A DNA stretch of 64,000 nucleotides from Isoetes taiwanensis (lineage: Eukaryota > Streptophyta > Lycopodiopsida > Isoetales > Isoetaceae). Below, piece after piece: positions 1 through 10,428 of the stretch (positions are counted from its first letter, which is position 1; every line of letters starts with the position of its first letter). The DNA lies in NCBI GenBank assembly GCA_021234155.1, contig JAJEKV010000011.1, positions 5,599,132 through 5,663,131 of the forward strand, written 5' to 3'. The notes beneath the pieces were generated by a model, which saw nothing but the letters and a program-made list of their open reading frames with translations, ran no database searches and had not been told where the DNA came from. The position numbers were made by a program, and so were the translations under genes.

Positions 1-480
1 TCTCTCTGGATTATATGGAGACATCGGTGCGATGTCACTTTGGGGGGGCAATCCACTCTATTGAGAAACTTAAGAGTCTTTTTAACAAGGAAGTTACTTT
101 AATGGCATTGTCCCACCATAGGAAGATGGGGATGAGTTACAATAAGGGATTGGACAGAATTGGTAAGATTGAAGGATTTTATAACTACTTTAAGTGCCAA
201 TGGATGAGCTCTGAGGACCTAGACTCTCATGAGAGTTCTAATGGTGGAACAATCTGAGTTTAGTGGAGAAAGCAATCTGAGTAACTGACCTGATGGGGTC
301 TCTCTACCATTATGTTGTTGTGGAAATAGGACTTTCCTTAGTACACACATCATTGATGCATAGAGAACCCGTATAATAGCCCTAATGCTTCCTATTTGTC
401 CCACTGGGGACTCTCTGTATCTTTATTATTATTATTAATAAAAAAAAAAACACACTCTTACCCTAAAAAAAAAAAAAAAA
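1..480 (+). mobile_element. 3' tail of a LINE-like retroelement
   Basis: The segment ends in a TTATTATTATTAATAAAA run, then CACACTCTTACCCT, then a pure A tract ending at about 480. The same AATAAAAA...CTTACCCT...A(n) signature ends the element at 38.2 kb, so these are two copies of one non-LTR family. A short open frame (15-257) has no recognisable domain. The left end lies outside the window. The A tract abuts the start of the inverted-duplication arm at 481. Confidence 0.5.
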
Positions 481-527
481 AATTCCTTGAAGAAGTTTGT
501 ACACTTTGAGCTGAAGTAAAAGAGACC

Positions 528-992
528 ATGAGGAAGCTCAAGTCTCAAAATGAAGAATTTTTTAAGGCACTGACCCAAGAATTGAGAGACCAATTGGAAG
601 AGGCATCAACGATCTTAGAACAACAACCAATAGCGCAAGAATTTGGAAACCTTGTGAACATTGTGAAGATAGAAGCGAGTCAAACCTCTAATAGTATTGG
701 AAAGAAAGTTATATCCTTTTCTTTCTTTTCCTATAAATGTGTGTCGATTCAAGGAGCAGCAGATCATACAAGCAAATGGCATTGTATAAATGGTAACAGG
801 GTTGAAAGGTTTTTGTCCTCCTCCAAAAATACAATATCTGGTGGCAGGCATGTGAAAAAGCCACTAGCGTTAGAATCTGGATTAATGCACAAATTAATCT
901 GGATTAATGGTAACAGGGTTAGAATCTGGATCAATGCACAAATTCCTCTTCGTCCCGGTGGGGCTGAACCCATTTCCCTTTCTCGTTTCTGA
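528..992 (+). pseudogene. Coiled-coil ORF fragment lying tail-to-tail with the lipase gene
   Basis: Only the first 60 or so residues look coding: they begin MRKLKSQNEEFFKALTQEL and are rich in E, Q, L and K, as expected of a coiled coil. The same peptide is kept, with few substitutions, in the other duplication arm (30839-30564, minus). In both arms a TGA lies seven codons upstream of the ATG in the same frame, so the piece was probably already a fragment of a larger gene when the block was duplicated. The later part of the frame runs through small direct repeats and overlaps the lipase 3' end, so it is unlikely to be coding. I do not recognise the family. Confidence 0.4.
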
Positions 993-2445
993 TCAGGCCC
1001 TTGTATTGTTCCTGCCACCAACAAGGAGGAATTGCGAGCTCTCTGCGTAGGAAATTGGAGGCCTTATTGACCAGTGCAGGGTCTCGGTCAGTGCTTGAGC
1101 GAAACCCCTTGCCAGAGCCGTGGAACCCATCAAGCAAATGCAAATGGGCTTCCAAATTATGATGGAAGATTGGGTTTGAAGTAGGCTCCAGAAAGGGCGA
1201 GATATCAGAGCTCAGCTCAAGCTCTGTGCCCACATGCGAATACGTCCATGGAAGGTTGTCTATTAAACTTCTTAGCATTGTAAATCTCTCGTTGAACAGA
1301 AGCCCTGGCATTTTCGGCACTAAGTCTTTCTCATTAACTATTCTCAGTGTCTTCACCTGCAGATCCTCGCACCTTTTCTTAAAGGATTCATTTCCTACTC
1401 TTGGAGCAGAGAAAGAAATAACAGACAATGGTATTTTCTTTTGCTCGTCCTTTTCAATGCAAGGATGAAACAGGGGTTCTAAATGGTCTCCTTCTTGGTG
1501 AAATCTGCTAGAATTCTTCAACACATTGTTGCACCTGCTTGTTAAGCCGGATTCAGCTATGTCATATGCACTGAGCAAAGCTAGAGCACCTCCAAGACTA
1601 TGCCCTGTTACTGTTATGCTAATTTCCTCACCTTCATACATATTGATCAGTCTTTTCAGCTCAGAGAGCAATTGCTCTCTTGCACTATGCTTGTTGTAAC
1701 GAGTGTGGCTATTTTTACATGTATACAGATGCAAAAACCCTCTCTCTACTTTAGCATCAGAAGATTGCAGGCCAAAGGGAGTTAAGATATCTTTCAGATT
1801 TTCAAGCCACTCAAACTGTGTAACTGTACCTCTCCAAGAAACCACAATATCTCTTCTGCCAAGCCTTTTAATTTCTTCTTCACAAGTACACACTGCTACA
1901 TATCCCATCCAATTTGAATACTTGCACCATGGATCAACGCTTTCTTTTGGTTTAGTAAAAAACCCATTTAGATCTGACTTTGAAGTTGCATATAGATATT
2001 TTGTCACTTCATAACCAGTGTTTGGAAGGCCAACCTGCTGCAAAAGTCTGCTCTTGTTGTACTTGCAACTTCCTCTGTATTTTGAATGGGTATCATAATC
2101 AAAGGCATCATAGCAGGCTTGAGCAAATTCTCCATATCTGATAACCTCGGATTTTAGTTGGGGATCCAAGGGATCAAGAAGACCTTTCCAGCTTTCAGAT
2201 CCATGAATTTCTCTCCACCTTTTGCACAAACACAGTTCAGTGGAGTCCTGATGCTGGGGGAGCTTTTCTATGCGCTCCAAATTTTTTAAAGATTTCTGTG
2301 GCTGTACTTCTAACTTGAGAGCATGAGCTTTTAATCTGCCACAGTGCGCTGAAGATGATGGAAGGGGCTGAGCTCTTTGCACAGAAGTATGGACCTGAAA
2401 GGAGGAACTGAAATTCAGAGGGCCGCTAGACTTGGAGCAGATCAT
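931..2445 (-). CDS. DAD1-like phospholipase A1 / class 3 lipase, chloroplast type, intact copy 1
   Basis: A 504-residue single-exon frame. It matches the plant phospholipase A1-I (DAD1-like) family, which hydrolyses acyl groups of glycerolipids, usually in plastids, and can feed jasmonate/oxylipin synthesis. Residues 1-45 are Ser-rich and poor in acidic residues, suggesting a plastid transit peptide (inference). The lipase core starts near 85 (RWREIHGSESWKGLLDPLD). The nucleophile elbow GHSLGG places catalytic Ser at about 283. The Asp follows in VNEKDLVP (about 374) and the His in HHNLEAHLHLLDG (about 429-434), so the triad looks complete. Family-typical WRGT is at 204-207. The frame ends EEEFVH. 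A TATA motif lies about 40 bp upstream of the ATG. A paralogue is at 15404-16972 and a dead copy of this same unit at 28702-30512. Substrate preference cannot be read from the sequence. Confidence 0.9.
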   Translation of the reverse strand: MICSKSSGPLNFSSSFQVHTSVQRAQPLPSSSAHCGRLKAHALKLEVQPQKSLKNLERIEKLPQHQDSTELCLCKRWREIHGSESWKGLLDPLDPQLKSEVIRYGEFAQACYDAFDYDTHSKYRGSCKYNKSRLLQQVGLPNTGYEVTKYLYATSKSDLNGFFTKPKESVDPWCKYSNWMGYVAVCTCEEEIKRLGRRDIVVSWRGTVTQFEWLENLKDILTPFGLQSSDAKVERGFLHLYTCKNSHTRYNKHSAREQLLSELKRLINMYEGEEISITVTGHSLGGALALLSAYDIAESGLTSRCNNVLKNSSRFHQEGDHLEPLFHPCIEKDEQKKIPLSVISFSAPRVGNESFKKRCEDLQVKTLRIVNEKDLVPKMPGLLFNERFTMLRSLIDNLPWTYSHVGTELELSSDISPFLEPTSNPIFHHNLEAHLHLLDGFHGSGKGFRSSTDRDPALVNKASNFLRRELAIPPCWWQEQYKGLIRNEKGKWVQPHRDEEEFVH

Positions 2446-2481
2446 TTTGGACTTTTAGTGCCAAGGTCTTCAAAGCCACTG

Positions 2482-2489
2482 ATTTTATA
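2482..2489 (-). promoter_or_regulatory. TATA box of lipase copy 1
   Basis: TATAAAAT on the minus strand, 37-44 bp upstream of the ATG at 2445, implying a very short 5' leader. The motif and its surroundings are kept in the other duplication arm at 28658-28665. Confidence 0.55.
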
Positions 2490-2714
2490 GACATGGAAAT
2501 GATACATCCCAAATGTATGACATCCAAGGGAACGCGTATAGTTTACCACGTCTAGAAGCATAATTTTTGTCGATAGAACACGTCAGATTCTATTTTTAAG
2601 CTTTTGACTTGTAAAGTCCATTCACACGTTTGTTCTGATTGAAAGGGTAAAATTCATGCTTGTGATACTTCAACTATATTTTCTAAGGTCAGAAATTGAA
2701 GGGCTGTCCATATT

Positions 2715-3320
2715 TTTTTTTTCAAAGATCGCTCTAAGAATTGGACTTTCTAATTGCATGGGACCACTCAATTTTCATTTGCATTGTTAGTTTAAAATTC
2801 GACAATGCACGGTCTCAAATTTTGTTTTAATTACATATTTAGAGGCTGTAAATTTCGAGACTGCCCTGTGGTCGCCCCTAGAAATTCTCCATAAGCTGTC
2901 AGACATAGTACATGGTCTCCATTGACAGCCTATCATGGGCAAATATATTTCTTTATCATTTGGAAAATGCTACGCTTTGCTTATGTTTGCATTTGAAGTT
3001 CTCCTAGCAATACTTAGATGATCTACCATTCAAATTTGAAGGTAGACGGCGTTTTTGAAGAAGCACTCCTCTCCAAATGCATGGTGATGACTCACATATA
3101 AAGAAACTTAAGTAGGAAAGAAAGTGGGAAAGACATTATCATGACGACTGTGAAGTGAAGAATGTCTAGTGTTTCTTTCGTTTTGCTATTCGATGTTATG
3201 CTTTTCTTGGAATTGTCTCATTAGGGAAGGCTTATGTAGAAAAGGAGATTGCCTTTATCATCATGAGACATGCTTTATGTATGGTTCCAACTCGTCTACA
3301 CTCAATCGTTGCTCAAGTTT
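2715..3320. other. Segment present in arm 1 but missing from arm 2
   Basis: Arm 2 jumps from the reverse complement of GAAGGGCTGTCC directly to that of GTGACGTTGCCTTTC, so about 600 bp are gone. A copy of TAATTGCATGGGA lies near 2752 in arm 1 and at the arm 2 junction (about 28470), which suggests a microhomology-mediated deletion in arm 2. No gene is visible in the segment. Confidence 0.55.
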
Positions 3321-3876
3321 GTGACGTTGCCTTTCAACTACCATTGAGGTCCCATTGACAATTTGCTTGCATTCGGTAACTCACGTTGTTTGGAACCTTA
3401 CACATCCAACACCTCTCCAAATTGAATTATGCACATTTATATGAGGAGCTTGAGATATGACTTTAACTTCCTTCATTAGCAGCTCAATAATTTCATTGGT
3501 TAGAAAGGCTATGCCTCCATTGTATGGAGAATCTGAGATGCATGGGATCCTGGGCTCTAAGTTCCTTAGTCGACACCGTTTATATGAGGATTTGGTACTC
3601 TTAGCTATTTGAAGTATATGCATAGTTCACTCATCACAAATTAGATAATATATAACAATATTAATTCTTTCTCATCACTTCGATGACGCTCCATACTTTT
3701 AAGGTTCCAATTATTCTCATCCTCGGTGAGCTTATGATGTGGCTCTAGAGGGGCTATTAGCTAGTTTATATCACCCAGCGAGAATACAAGATGATGCAGA
3801 TCAACCATAAGTATTATGTACATAAGTTTCTAGTTCGAGAGAAGACGCTAGAATTCACTCTATCTTCTGGATCGGT

Positions 3877-4190
3877 CATCTTGTATTGCAGAAGGAAATC
3901 TGAGTCTGCCTTTCCACAACAATGGCAAGGGCCCTACGATCGATGGCAGTTGGATTGGATCTGCTGCTGTTGTGGAAAGGGAGGTCCAGATTCCACCAGA
4001 TGCTTTTGTTTTTCACTTACAAAGGTTTTTCACGGATAGGTTTTAATCGTATTTTTGCATTGTATCATGTAGTATTGTTTGAGTGTTATGACTTTTGAGT
4101 GTTATCAATAAAGACAACGAACAACTTGGCCCTCGTGATTGAAATTTTGAAAAACCTTCCTTATTTGCCCTTCCCCCTTCCCCCACTTAG
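3877..4190. other. Spacer between duplication arm and LINE
   Basis: No gene is seen. A stretch ending GTGTTATCAATAAAGAC near 4115 resembles a plus-strand transcript 3' end with a polyadenylation signal, but no coding region could be tied to it. Confidence 0.4.
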
Positions 4191-4344
4191 GCATTATGTT
4201 CCATATAAGTGGGTTTGCACCTGTATACACATGTCCTCTTGAACATTCCATCCGGCCAGCCACTTAGCTCTCTTGTCTTTCCAGCAGGCCTTCAAGCCAT
4301 GTGGCCCTATTGCCACTGTATAGGCCAGGTGAGGGACATGGGAA

Positions 4345-5010
4345 TCATCCATACTGACCACTTTCTGAAAGTAGATGATCTGATAGTCCAGGGCTACCTT
4401 TTGAAGAGGCAAGGAGCCTGTCTCCTGCAACAAGATTTAATATGGGACCATGGACTTCACCCCTAATGCCCGTGTCACGTAAGGCTTTTTGCACCTGCTC
4501 CAATTCATTCCGGGTGGCGAGGGACACCACTGGCCCCCAGACTTCCACCTTATACAAAAGGACAGGCTCCACCAAGACCCTGAACAGATGCGATTGATGA
4601 GCCCAGTCATACAGCTCTGCTCTGTGGCTGTTGTTCTGCATCGCATATAGTGCCTTCCAGCCTGCTGTCACCCGTAGTCGAATTGAAGTGTTCCAATACA
4701 TGGCAGAAGGAAACTCCACTCCCAGGTACTTGTAAATTGGTGCCACTTCTATATTTTGTCCCCGATAACTAATGGAAGGGATCCTGACTGGCGCGATGAC
4801 GATATGAGGACCACCTTGGTCTTGGCTAGGTTGACGTGCATGTCTGTCACTTTGCAGGGCAACCTTGTGCAACAGTTGAACCCCGTCCCCACCATTGTCA
4901 GCAATCCAGCGCTCGAGTTGATCAATGTAGAGCCCAAAGAGTGTTGAACAGAGAGGGCATCCCTTATGGACCCCGATACTGCTATCAAATGCCTGCGCTG
5001 CCAGTTGCAA
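4345..5010 (-). pseudogene. LINE ORF2 fragment: end of reverse transcriptase plus C-terminal region
   Basis: A 221-residue open stretch. Residues 10-40 carry the RT block GVHKGCPLCSTLFGLYIDQL, typical of LINE reverse transcriptases, followed by the thumb-like segment with IYKYLGVEF and LVEPVLLYKVEVWGP. The YADD box expected between these is missing, so a piece of the catalytic core has been lost. The ORF2 C-terminus continues in other frames down to 4194 (SLPLQKVALDYQIIYFQKV). A homologous C-terminal piece lies at 47.5 kb on the plus strand. Confidence 0.8.
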
Positions 5011-5599
5011 TTGGCCTGAGCACCTCTCATATAGTCTGTAAACTGCATTTTATAGATCCGCAGGGATCCTTAGCTCTCACAATCACGCCCGCAGCATTTC
5101 TCGAGGCACAGTATAAAAGGCTTTGGCAAAGTCTATGAAGCAGCAATACAAGTCCTGCTTATGGTTCCTACTGTCCTCGATCAGGGTTCGCAGGGTGAAG
5201 ATGTGGTCCATGGTTGAGTGTCGAGGTCTGAATCATGTCTGTGTTAGGGCCCACAATTATGCCGCCAGTCAGCTACTGCTCGAGAATTTTGGCTAATAGT
5301 TTGGCGAACACTGAACTAACCATGACTGTCCGGTAATTGACCAGGCAATGCGGGTCACCTATCTTATAGATGGGCACAACTCTGTTAGCGGTCCACTGTG
5401 GGGGAAATCCTTCTTATAACACCCTGTTGAACAAGGCAGTTAGGACTGGTGCCCTGGGTGGCTCCGCCCACTTGAGAAACTCTACCTGCATGCCATAATC
5501 CAGGTACCGATGTTCTGGCACCTTGGGGATCGTAGAGCTGCTGCAAGTATTCCCTCTACTATTCGATGAAGCACCCTTCGCCAAAAGGTCATGGGGTGG

Positions 5600-6280
5600 T
5601 CATCCACCCCATGACCTTCTCATGTTACGCGATGTAACTGGCGAGTCCATGACAAATGACCAGATCAAAGATGCCGCAAACCAAAAGCAGTTGCCTACCA
5701 CAACGCATGACCTGAGTGTTATCTGATGCTCGTGGCCAAGTTTCCTCTGCGGAATGCAGCTGTAGGATGCCTTCAGTCGAGGGGATGAACTGCCTGAGCT
5801 CTTTCACTCCTATGCGTGCATTGAAGTCTCCAAGAAGGATGACAATGCCCAACTGCCTGTGCTGTTGTATGTCATCATATAGATCGACATAGAGGTCCAA
5901 CCTATCCACATCCGAGTGGGTGATAGAAGTTGCTCTCGGCATGTGGGAAGTAGCAGGCCATCACAAAGAGAGGGCAGCACTGCAGTTTTCTACACACATC
6001 CACAAGTACCAGTTGTGCCTGTCAGTCTTGCACATGGAGATTAATTGTGTAAGGATTATGCAATGGTAGCATGTGACGACTCCATGTCCCTGCTTCCCTG
6101 TGCAACCATTGAAGACTGAGTATCGCTGGTATCTTTGCAAGTTGGATAGCTTGTGCCCGCATGCTCCCATGTCTCCATGAGGAAGATGAGGTCCATATTT
6201 GCAGCAATTGAGTTGAGAGTATCTCCTTTTACCGTGGAAAGTCCCAATAATTCCAGGAGACCATGTGGAGGCACAATTGC
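5600..6280 (-). pseudogene. LINE AP-endonuclease remnant
   Basis: Minus-strand fragments give NMDLIFLMETWEHAG (about 6200) and LYDDIQQHRQLGIVILLGDF followed by NAR (about 5870-5810). These correspond to the L-Q-E-T-W and GDFN blocks of APE endonucleases. The two pieces lie in different frames with stops between, so the domain is broken. Confidence 0.75.
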
Positions 6281-6449
6281 TATTTGCTAGCGGGAGCGGC
6301 AGCTATAGGCTCAGGGGTGGTGCCAGAAGTGGAAGCAGCATGCGGCGCACGGTTAGAGAATGGTGAGGCCATCGGAGTAGTGTATGCGGCTAGACCAGGT
6401 CGAGCAAGTGAGCCGGTGCATGATCAATAGCAGTTAGAGTCTCGATAGA

Positions 6450-7650
6450 AGGGCCCTGAGGTCTCGATGCCATCCGATCCAGAATGAGTGTCTAGATTCT
6501 ACTGATGAAGTGCTCCCCTGCTTCCTCTGTCAGGCCTCGCACCACCATGTTTTGATTTCTCACATCTCTGTTCATGGTGCTCCCTGATCATAGGTCACTG
6601 CAGCCCAGTGCTGCTGGTAGTACGTATGGTCTTTGGAGGAAGGGGGGACTGTGCTGGGGTGGTTGTGGCCCTGGGGAGCTTGGTTGTGGAGCATTAACTG
6701 GCTCTGGCTGATGACATGTGGCCTTTGGAACTTGTGGCCCTGCCTTGATAAGTGCATCAACCTCTTCCCTTTGGAGCGAAGATCTTCATGGCAGTGTTGC
6801 GGAATTGCCAGTTCATGTATGCATCTCTGTAGTTGCTCATGAGCCTCTGCATGGGCACCCTTGCCTTGTTGGACAATGTTCACTCGAAGTTAATGCACTT
6901 CCAAGTCTCGAGCGGCACAGATGTGCTCCACCTTCTTTAAGCGAGAGTCTAGCACCGGGTTCTCTATTGATGGGGCTGCCTCTCATTCTTCGATCCTACC
7001 CTAGCGGGTCCGCAATTATGACTAGCTTTCCGTGAGGGCTGCCTGTACCCCTCGTGACATGGTAGTGGTCTCCTCCACCTCCGCTCGAAGGCCGATGATG
7101 GCCGTCTGTGTCTCTTGCCTTGCCTGCTTTGTGTCATGGCTTCCACGGTGGTGGACAGTGAGTCCACTCTGCCTGAAGGTCAGCAATACCCTGCCTATGC
7201 TGCGTCACTTGAAGTGGGCCAAGGGAATGCTATTTTACATCTGCTATGTGTGGGTCTCGAGAGATGCAGTCTGCTGCCTTTCCGTTGCCAGTTGCCTTCT
7301 GAGCACATGGAGTGCTGAGGAGTGTACCTCTTCTATCAGGGCTGCCAGTCGCACATTGGCCTCCTCGAGTTGTTTCCAGGCCTCTGCCGATGCCTGGGTT
7401 GCTAAGGGACCTGGGCAGCAGTCAGTCATCTGTTGGGCTAGCTTTGTTGATCGAACTTTGGCGCGTGCCTCCCTTCTCAAGGAAGAGACTTCTACTTCCT
7501 TTTCTTTTGTCATCTGCTCTGGACTGCTTGCACGGTGGTGCGTCAATCTGATCCTTCCAGGTGGGTTCATCTCGGAGGGGGTCGGCCCATGTCTGGGCAT
7601 CGAACTGGGCTTTCTCGGGGGAGGGGTTGGGGCTGGATTGAGGCATAATG
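6450..7650 (-). pseudogene. LINE ORF1 remnant with coiled-coil segment
   Basis: The best stretch (about 7600-7244) reads as a charged helix rich in E, K, R, Q and A, including MTKEKEVEVSSLRREARAKV and WKQLEEANVRLAALIEEV. This is compatible with the coiled-coil oligomerisation region of LINE ORF1 proteins. Position between the 5' monomers and the endonuclease supports the call. Frames change several times, so the gene is dead. Confidence 0.6.
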
Positions 7651-7740
7651 GGTGTCTCCTGTCAAAGCAAGATCGGGGTAGGGAGCTACATGTGTGGCCA
7701 TGGCTCTATAGGGGCCAAACCTTAGTGAGAGAATCTGGGA

Positions 7741-8125
7741 GCTTGGGGCCAAACCCTAGTGAGAGAAAGGGCAAGAGAGAAGTATTGCTCTCAGGGCATT
7801 TTGGATGCTTAGAATTCAATTTGGGGACTCGAAAATGAGCACAACAATCTAAGAGCTTGGAGCCAAATCCTAGTGAGAGAAAGGGCAAGAGAGAAGTGTT
7901 GCTCGTAGCGCATTTTGGACGCTTAAAATCCAATTTGGGGACTCAAAAAAGACGTGAGCGCAAAATTTGGGAGCTTAGGGCCAAACCCTAGTGAGAGAAA
8001 GGAAAAGAGAGAAGTGTTTCTCTCAGGGCATTTTGGATGCTTAGAATCCAATTTGGAACTCCCAAAATGATGTGAGCGCAACAATCTGGGAATTTGGGGC
8101 CAAACCCTAGAGAGAGAAAGGGGCA
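7741..8125 (-). repeat. Tandem 114-119 bp monomers at the LINE 5' end
   Basis: Four units start at GCTTGGGGCC or variants at about 7741, 7855, 7973 and 8092 (spacings 114, 118, 119), with a short partial unit before. Each contains CCAAACCCTAGTGAGAGAAA, then TTTTGGATGCTTAGAATCC. They sit exactly where the 5' UTR of this minus-strand LINE should be. Tandem 5' monomers act as promoters in some other LINE families; that role here is inference. Confidence 0.75.
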
Positions 8126-8255
8126 TACTCTAGAGAAAGAAGATGGCAGGCGCTAGAGATAGAAGGTGGCAGGGAGGGCAAATGCTAGTTAGAGAAGATG
8201 GCATGGAGGGCAGGCGCTAGAGAGAGAAGGTGGCAGGGATGGCAGACGCTAGTGC
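8125..8255 (+). repeat. Short minisatellite next to the LINE 5' end
   Basis: About three copies of a roughly 40-bp unit built on GGCGCTAGAGAGAGAAGGTG and GGCAGGGAGGGCA. A related GGCGCTAGAGAGAGAG motif lies at the 5' side of the other LINE copy near 22888, so this is probably the outer part of the LINE leader. Confidence 0.6.
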
Positions 8256-8259
8256 TTGT

Positions 8260-9995
8260 CATTCCAGCAGGTCTCTTACTGCGGCCCCATTGCCACTGTG
8301 TGTCAGCCAGGCGAGGGAGAAGGGGACCAAAAAATACAAAACACGATCTCTAGGGAATATGAAAGTAAGACCAAAAAAAAAAAAAAAACACAGAACTGAA
8401 GAAGCAAAATACATCAACCAAAAAAGCCAAAAGCCAACCAAAAGAACCTATGTATTGAATCTAACACATCTACGCAGGACCAGACAACCAGGGAACCAAT
8501 GGAGTAAAACAAGGATCGACTCTAGATCCAAGCTCATGTACATCCAAGGTCGCCAATAGAAAAATAGGTTTTTAAAGCTGAATTCCTCATGGTGATTAGA
8601 TGCCACCGTAAAACCTTATGGCAAGACATATTTTTTAACTCCCATACAACACAAATACAATGTTAATGAGCGCAAAGAGATATGAATATAAATTGCATGG
8701 CATTGAATGGTCACTAGGTGGTAAGGTAGTATTTTTGCTATTCAATTATTATGGAAGTATTACGTGATTGCATAAAGATTGTAGTGCCTGGCATATGTTA
8801 GCATCATCCATGTTCTAAATCATACCGATTGGAAAGTTGAATGATTAGGAGATGTACAATTGTAGATCTTTTATCCTAGCAGCAACATTATGAATCACTT
8901 CTTCAAAAATAAATTTGTGTCAATAAATTACCATCAATCCAAACCTAGAATGTTGAACATGAAAATTACAGGAAATGGCTGCAATGATTTGAAATATCAT
9001 TTTGGGCGACTACAATACCTAGATAACAATGCTTAACAAACCTAGCAAAAAACATAAAATAAAGCTCCTTTTAAAAAATTAGGGGAAAGGGATACCAAGG
9101 AGTTGGAAACCCCATTCAATGATATCAGAATTGACGGGAAACCAGAACCCGGTAACCCCTACGGCGCAAAAAACACAATGCAAACTTTTTCTTGCGACGA
9201 ATCTGGTGGCTGACTCGAGGTCGATCCACCCAGAATGGCTGAAACCGGACAATTTTTGCAGTTGGGCGACGACGTGGCAATGGCAGTGTTGCATGCAAGT
9301 CAAGGAGGGCCTGCGATGGGAAAAAAAGGAAGGTAAGGCAAGGTCTGGGTCGAAGAACATACTAGAAAAATGACGGAGAACAGGAGCAGAGAGCATAATG
9401 ATGACAACATGTACAGAGGAACAATGAGCAAGCAAGATCCACTTATATTTCCAGATCGGATCTCCAGTGGCACCATCGATCCATGAAGAGTAGGTACGCC
9501 CTAAGCCCAATCCACTTGAAGATACTAGAGGACATAGTATTTGAATGGAAGAATAGCTGCACTAGGGAGAACTCCGTACAAACAACACAGATTCAGCTCA
9601 GAGGAAATGTCGATAAGGAGTGAAACAAACACAAGGATTTTATGGAAGAAAGGGCCAAAGAAGGCCTAGATCCAAAAGAAGAGTTGGCACCCAAACTGGC
9701 ATCCCTTTCCCTAGAATGATGGTTCTATATAAGAAGAGAACCATGGCATCCCAAGGAGGCTACACCATATACTGATCATGCAAAGTTTTGTAACTACTTT
9801 CTGTTCTACCCTTTCATTTTCAAAGGTAAGCTTGTAGGATATGGAATATGCAAGTCATGCTTACGTGTCTAAATCTCATATGCATGCGCTCATGTCTCAT
9901 TATTGATATGATAGAGAAAGAGCCCATAAGGTTCTAATATAGAAACGAAACATAAAGAGCAAACAATTTCATGACTTTGCATTGGAGTCTTATTT
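8260..9995. other. Intergenic stretch, no gene recognised
   Basis: AT-rich sequence with an A tract near 8375 and two overlapping opposite-strand ORFs at about 9079-9510 that lack family features. I see no RNA gene or terminal repeat here. Confidence 0.5.
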
Positions 9996-9996
9996 G

Positions 9997-10205
9997 GACC
10001 ACTTCATTCATCGCATTGGAATAACATAGATGACTTTTTTAACCTTTAACCATGATATGGCATGTGTAGACCACTTCATTCATCATATTGGAATAGCGAG
10101 ATGATTTTTTTGATCTTTAACCATGATATGGCATGTGTAGACCACTTCATTCATCATATTGGAATAGGAGAGATGACCATTTTAACCTTTAACCATGATA
10201 TGCGG
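9997..10205 (+). repeat. Three tandem copies of a ~72-bp unit
   Basis: Units begin at CCACTTCATTCATC at 9999, 10071 and 10142 (72 and 71 bp apart). Each carries ATTGGAATA, GATGA, and CTTTAACCATGATATGGCAT. The flanks are unremarkable AT-rich DNA. Confidence 0.85.
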
Positions 10206-10428
10206 CACATGCCAACACAATTCAACCAGCAAGGCTAAATGTGCTAGGTGGAGCCTTTTATTTCTTATTTCGTTTGTGTTTCATTGGAGTTCATGTGGTG
10301 TGTTTTGTGAGACGAAGTCTTGTCTTTCCTTTCTCATCAATCAAGTTTACCAATCATTAATTCTTGCTAACTTATATATGGTTTGTAGATGTCCCAACTG
10401 ACAATAAGTGAAGAAACCCTATATGCAT

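Larger units (their letters stand above)
481..3876 (+). repeat. Arm 1 of a large inverted duplication
   Basis: This block matches the reverse complement of 27905-30886 across a lipase gene, its upstream region and a small coiled-coil ORF on its far side. Matching ends are AATTCCTTGAAGAAG (481) with CTTCTTCAAGGAATT (ending 30886), and ...TTCTGGATCGGT (ending 3876) with ACCGATCCAGAA (27905). Arm 1 keeps an intact lipase frame; arm 2 does not. Differences include about 600 bp near 2715-3320 absent from arm 2, a MITE present only in arm 2, and small repeats at 790-945. Confidence 0.85.
4194..8140 (-). mobile_element. Degenerate LINE (APE-type non-LTR retrotransposon), copy 1
   Basis: Read on the minus strand the order is: tandem 5' monomers (8130-7700), coiled-coil ORF1 (about 7650-6450), AP endonuclease (about 6280-5600), reverse transcriptase (about 5560-4750) and ORF2 C-terminus (to 4194). 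Frames are interrupted by many stops and shifts, so the copy is dead. It belongs to the same family as the copy at 19.0-22.9 kb, sharing METWEHAG / QETWEYSG and the phrase LLGDFNA. Confidence 0.85.

Noticed and set aside
1226-2014. Plus-strand ORFs opposite the lipase genes (also near 15654-16466)
   Set aside because: They are antisense reflections of the lipase coding strand, reproduced in each paralogue.
6572-7838. Plus-strand ORFs of up to 268 codons across the LINE ORF1 region
   Set aside because: They are antisense shadows of the minus-strand LINE and contain no recognisable domain.
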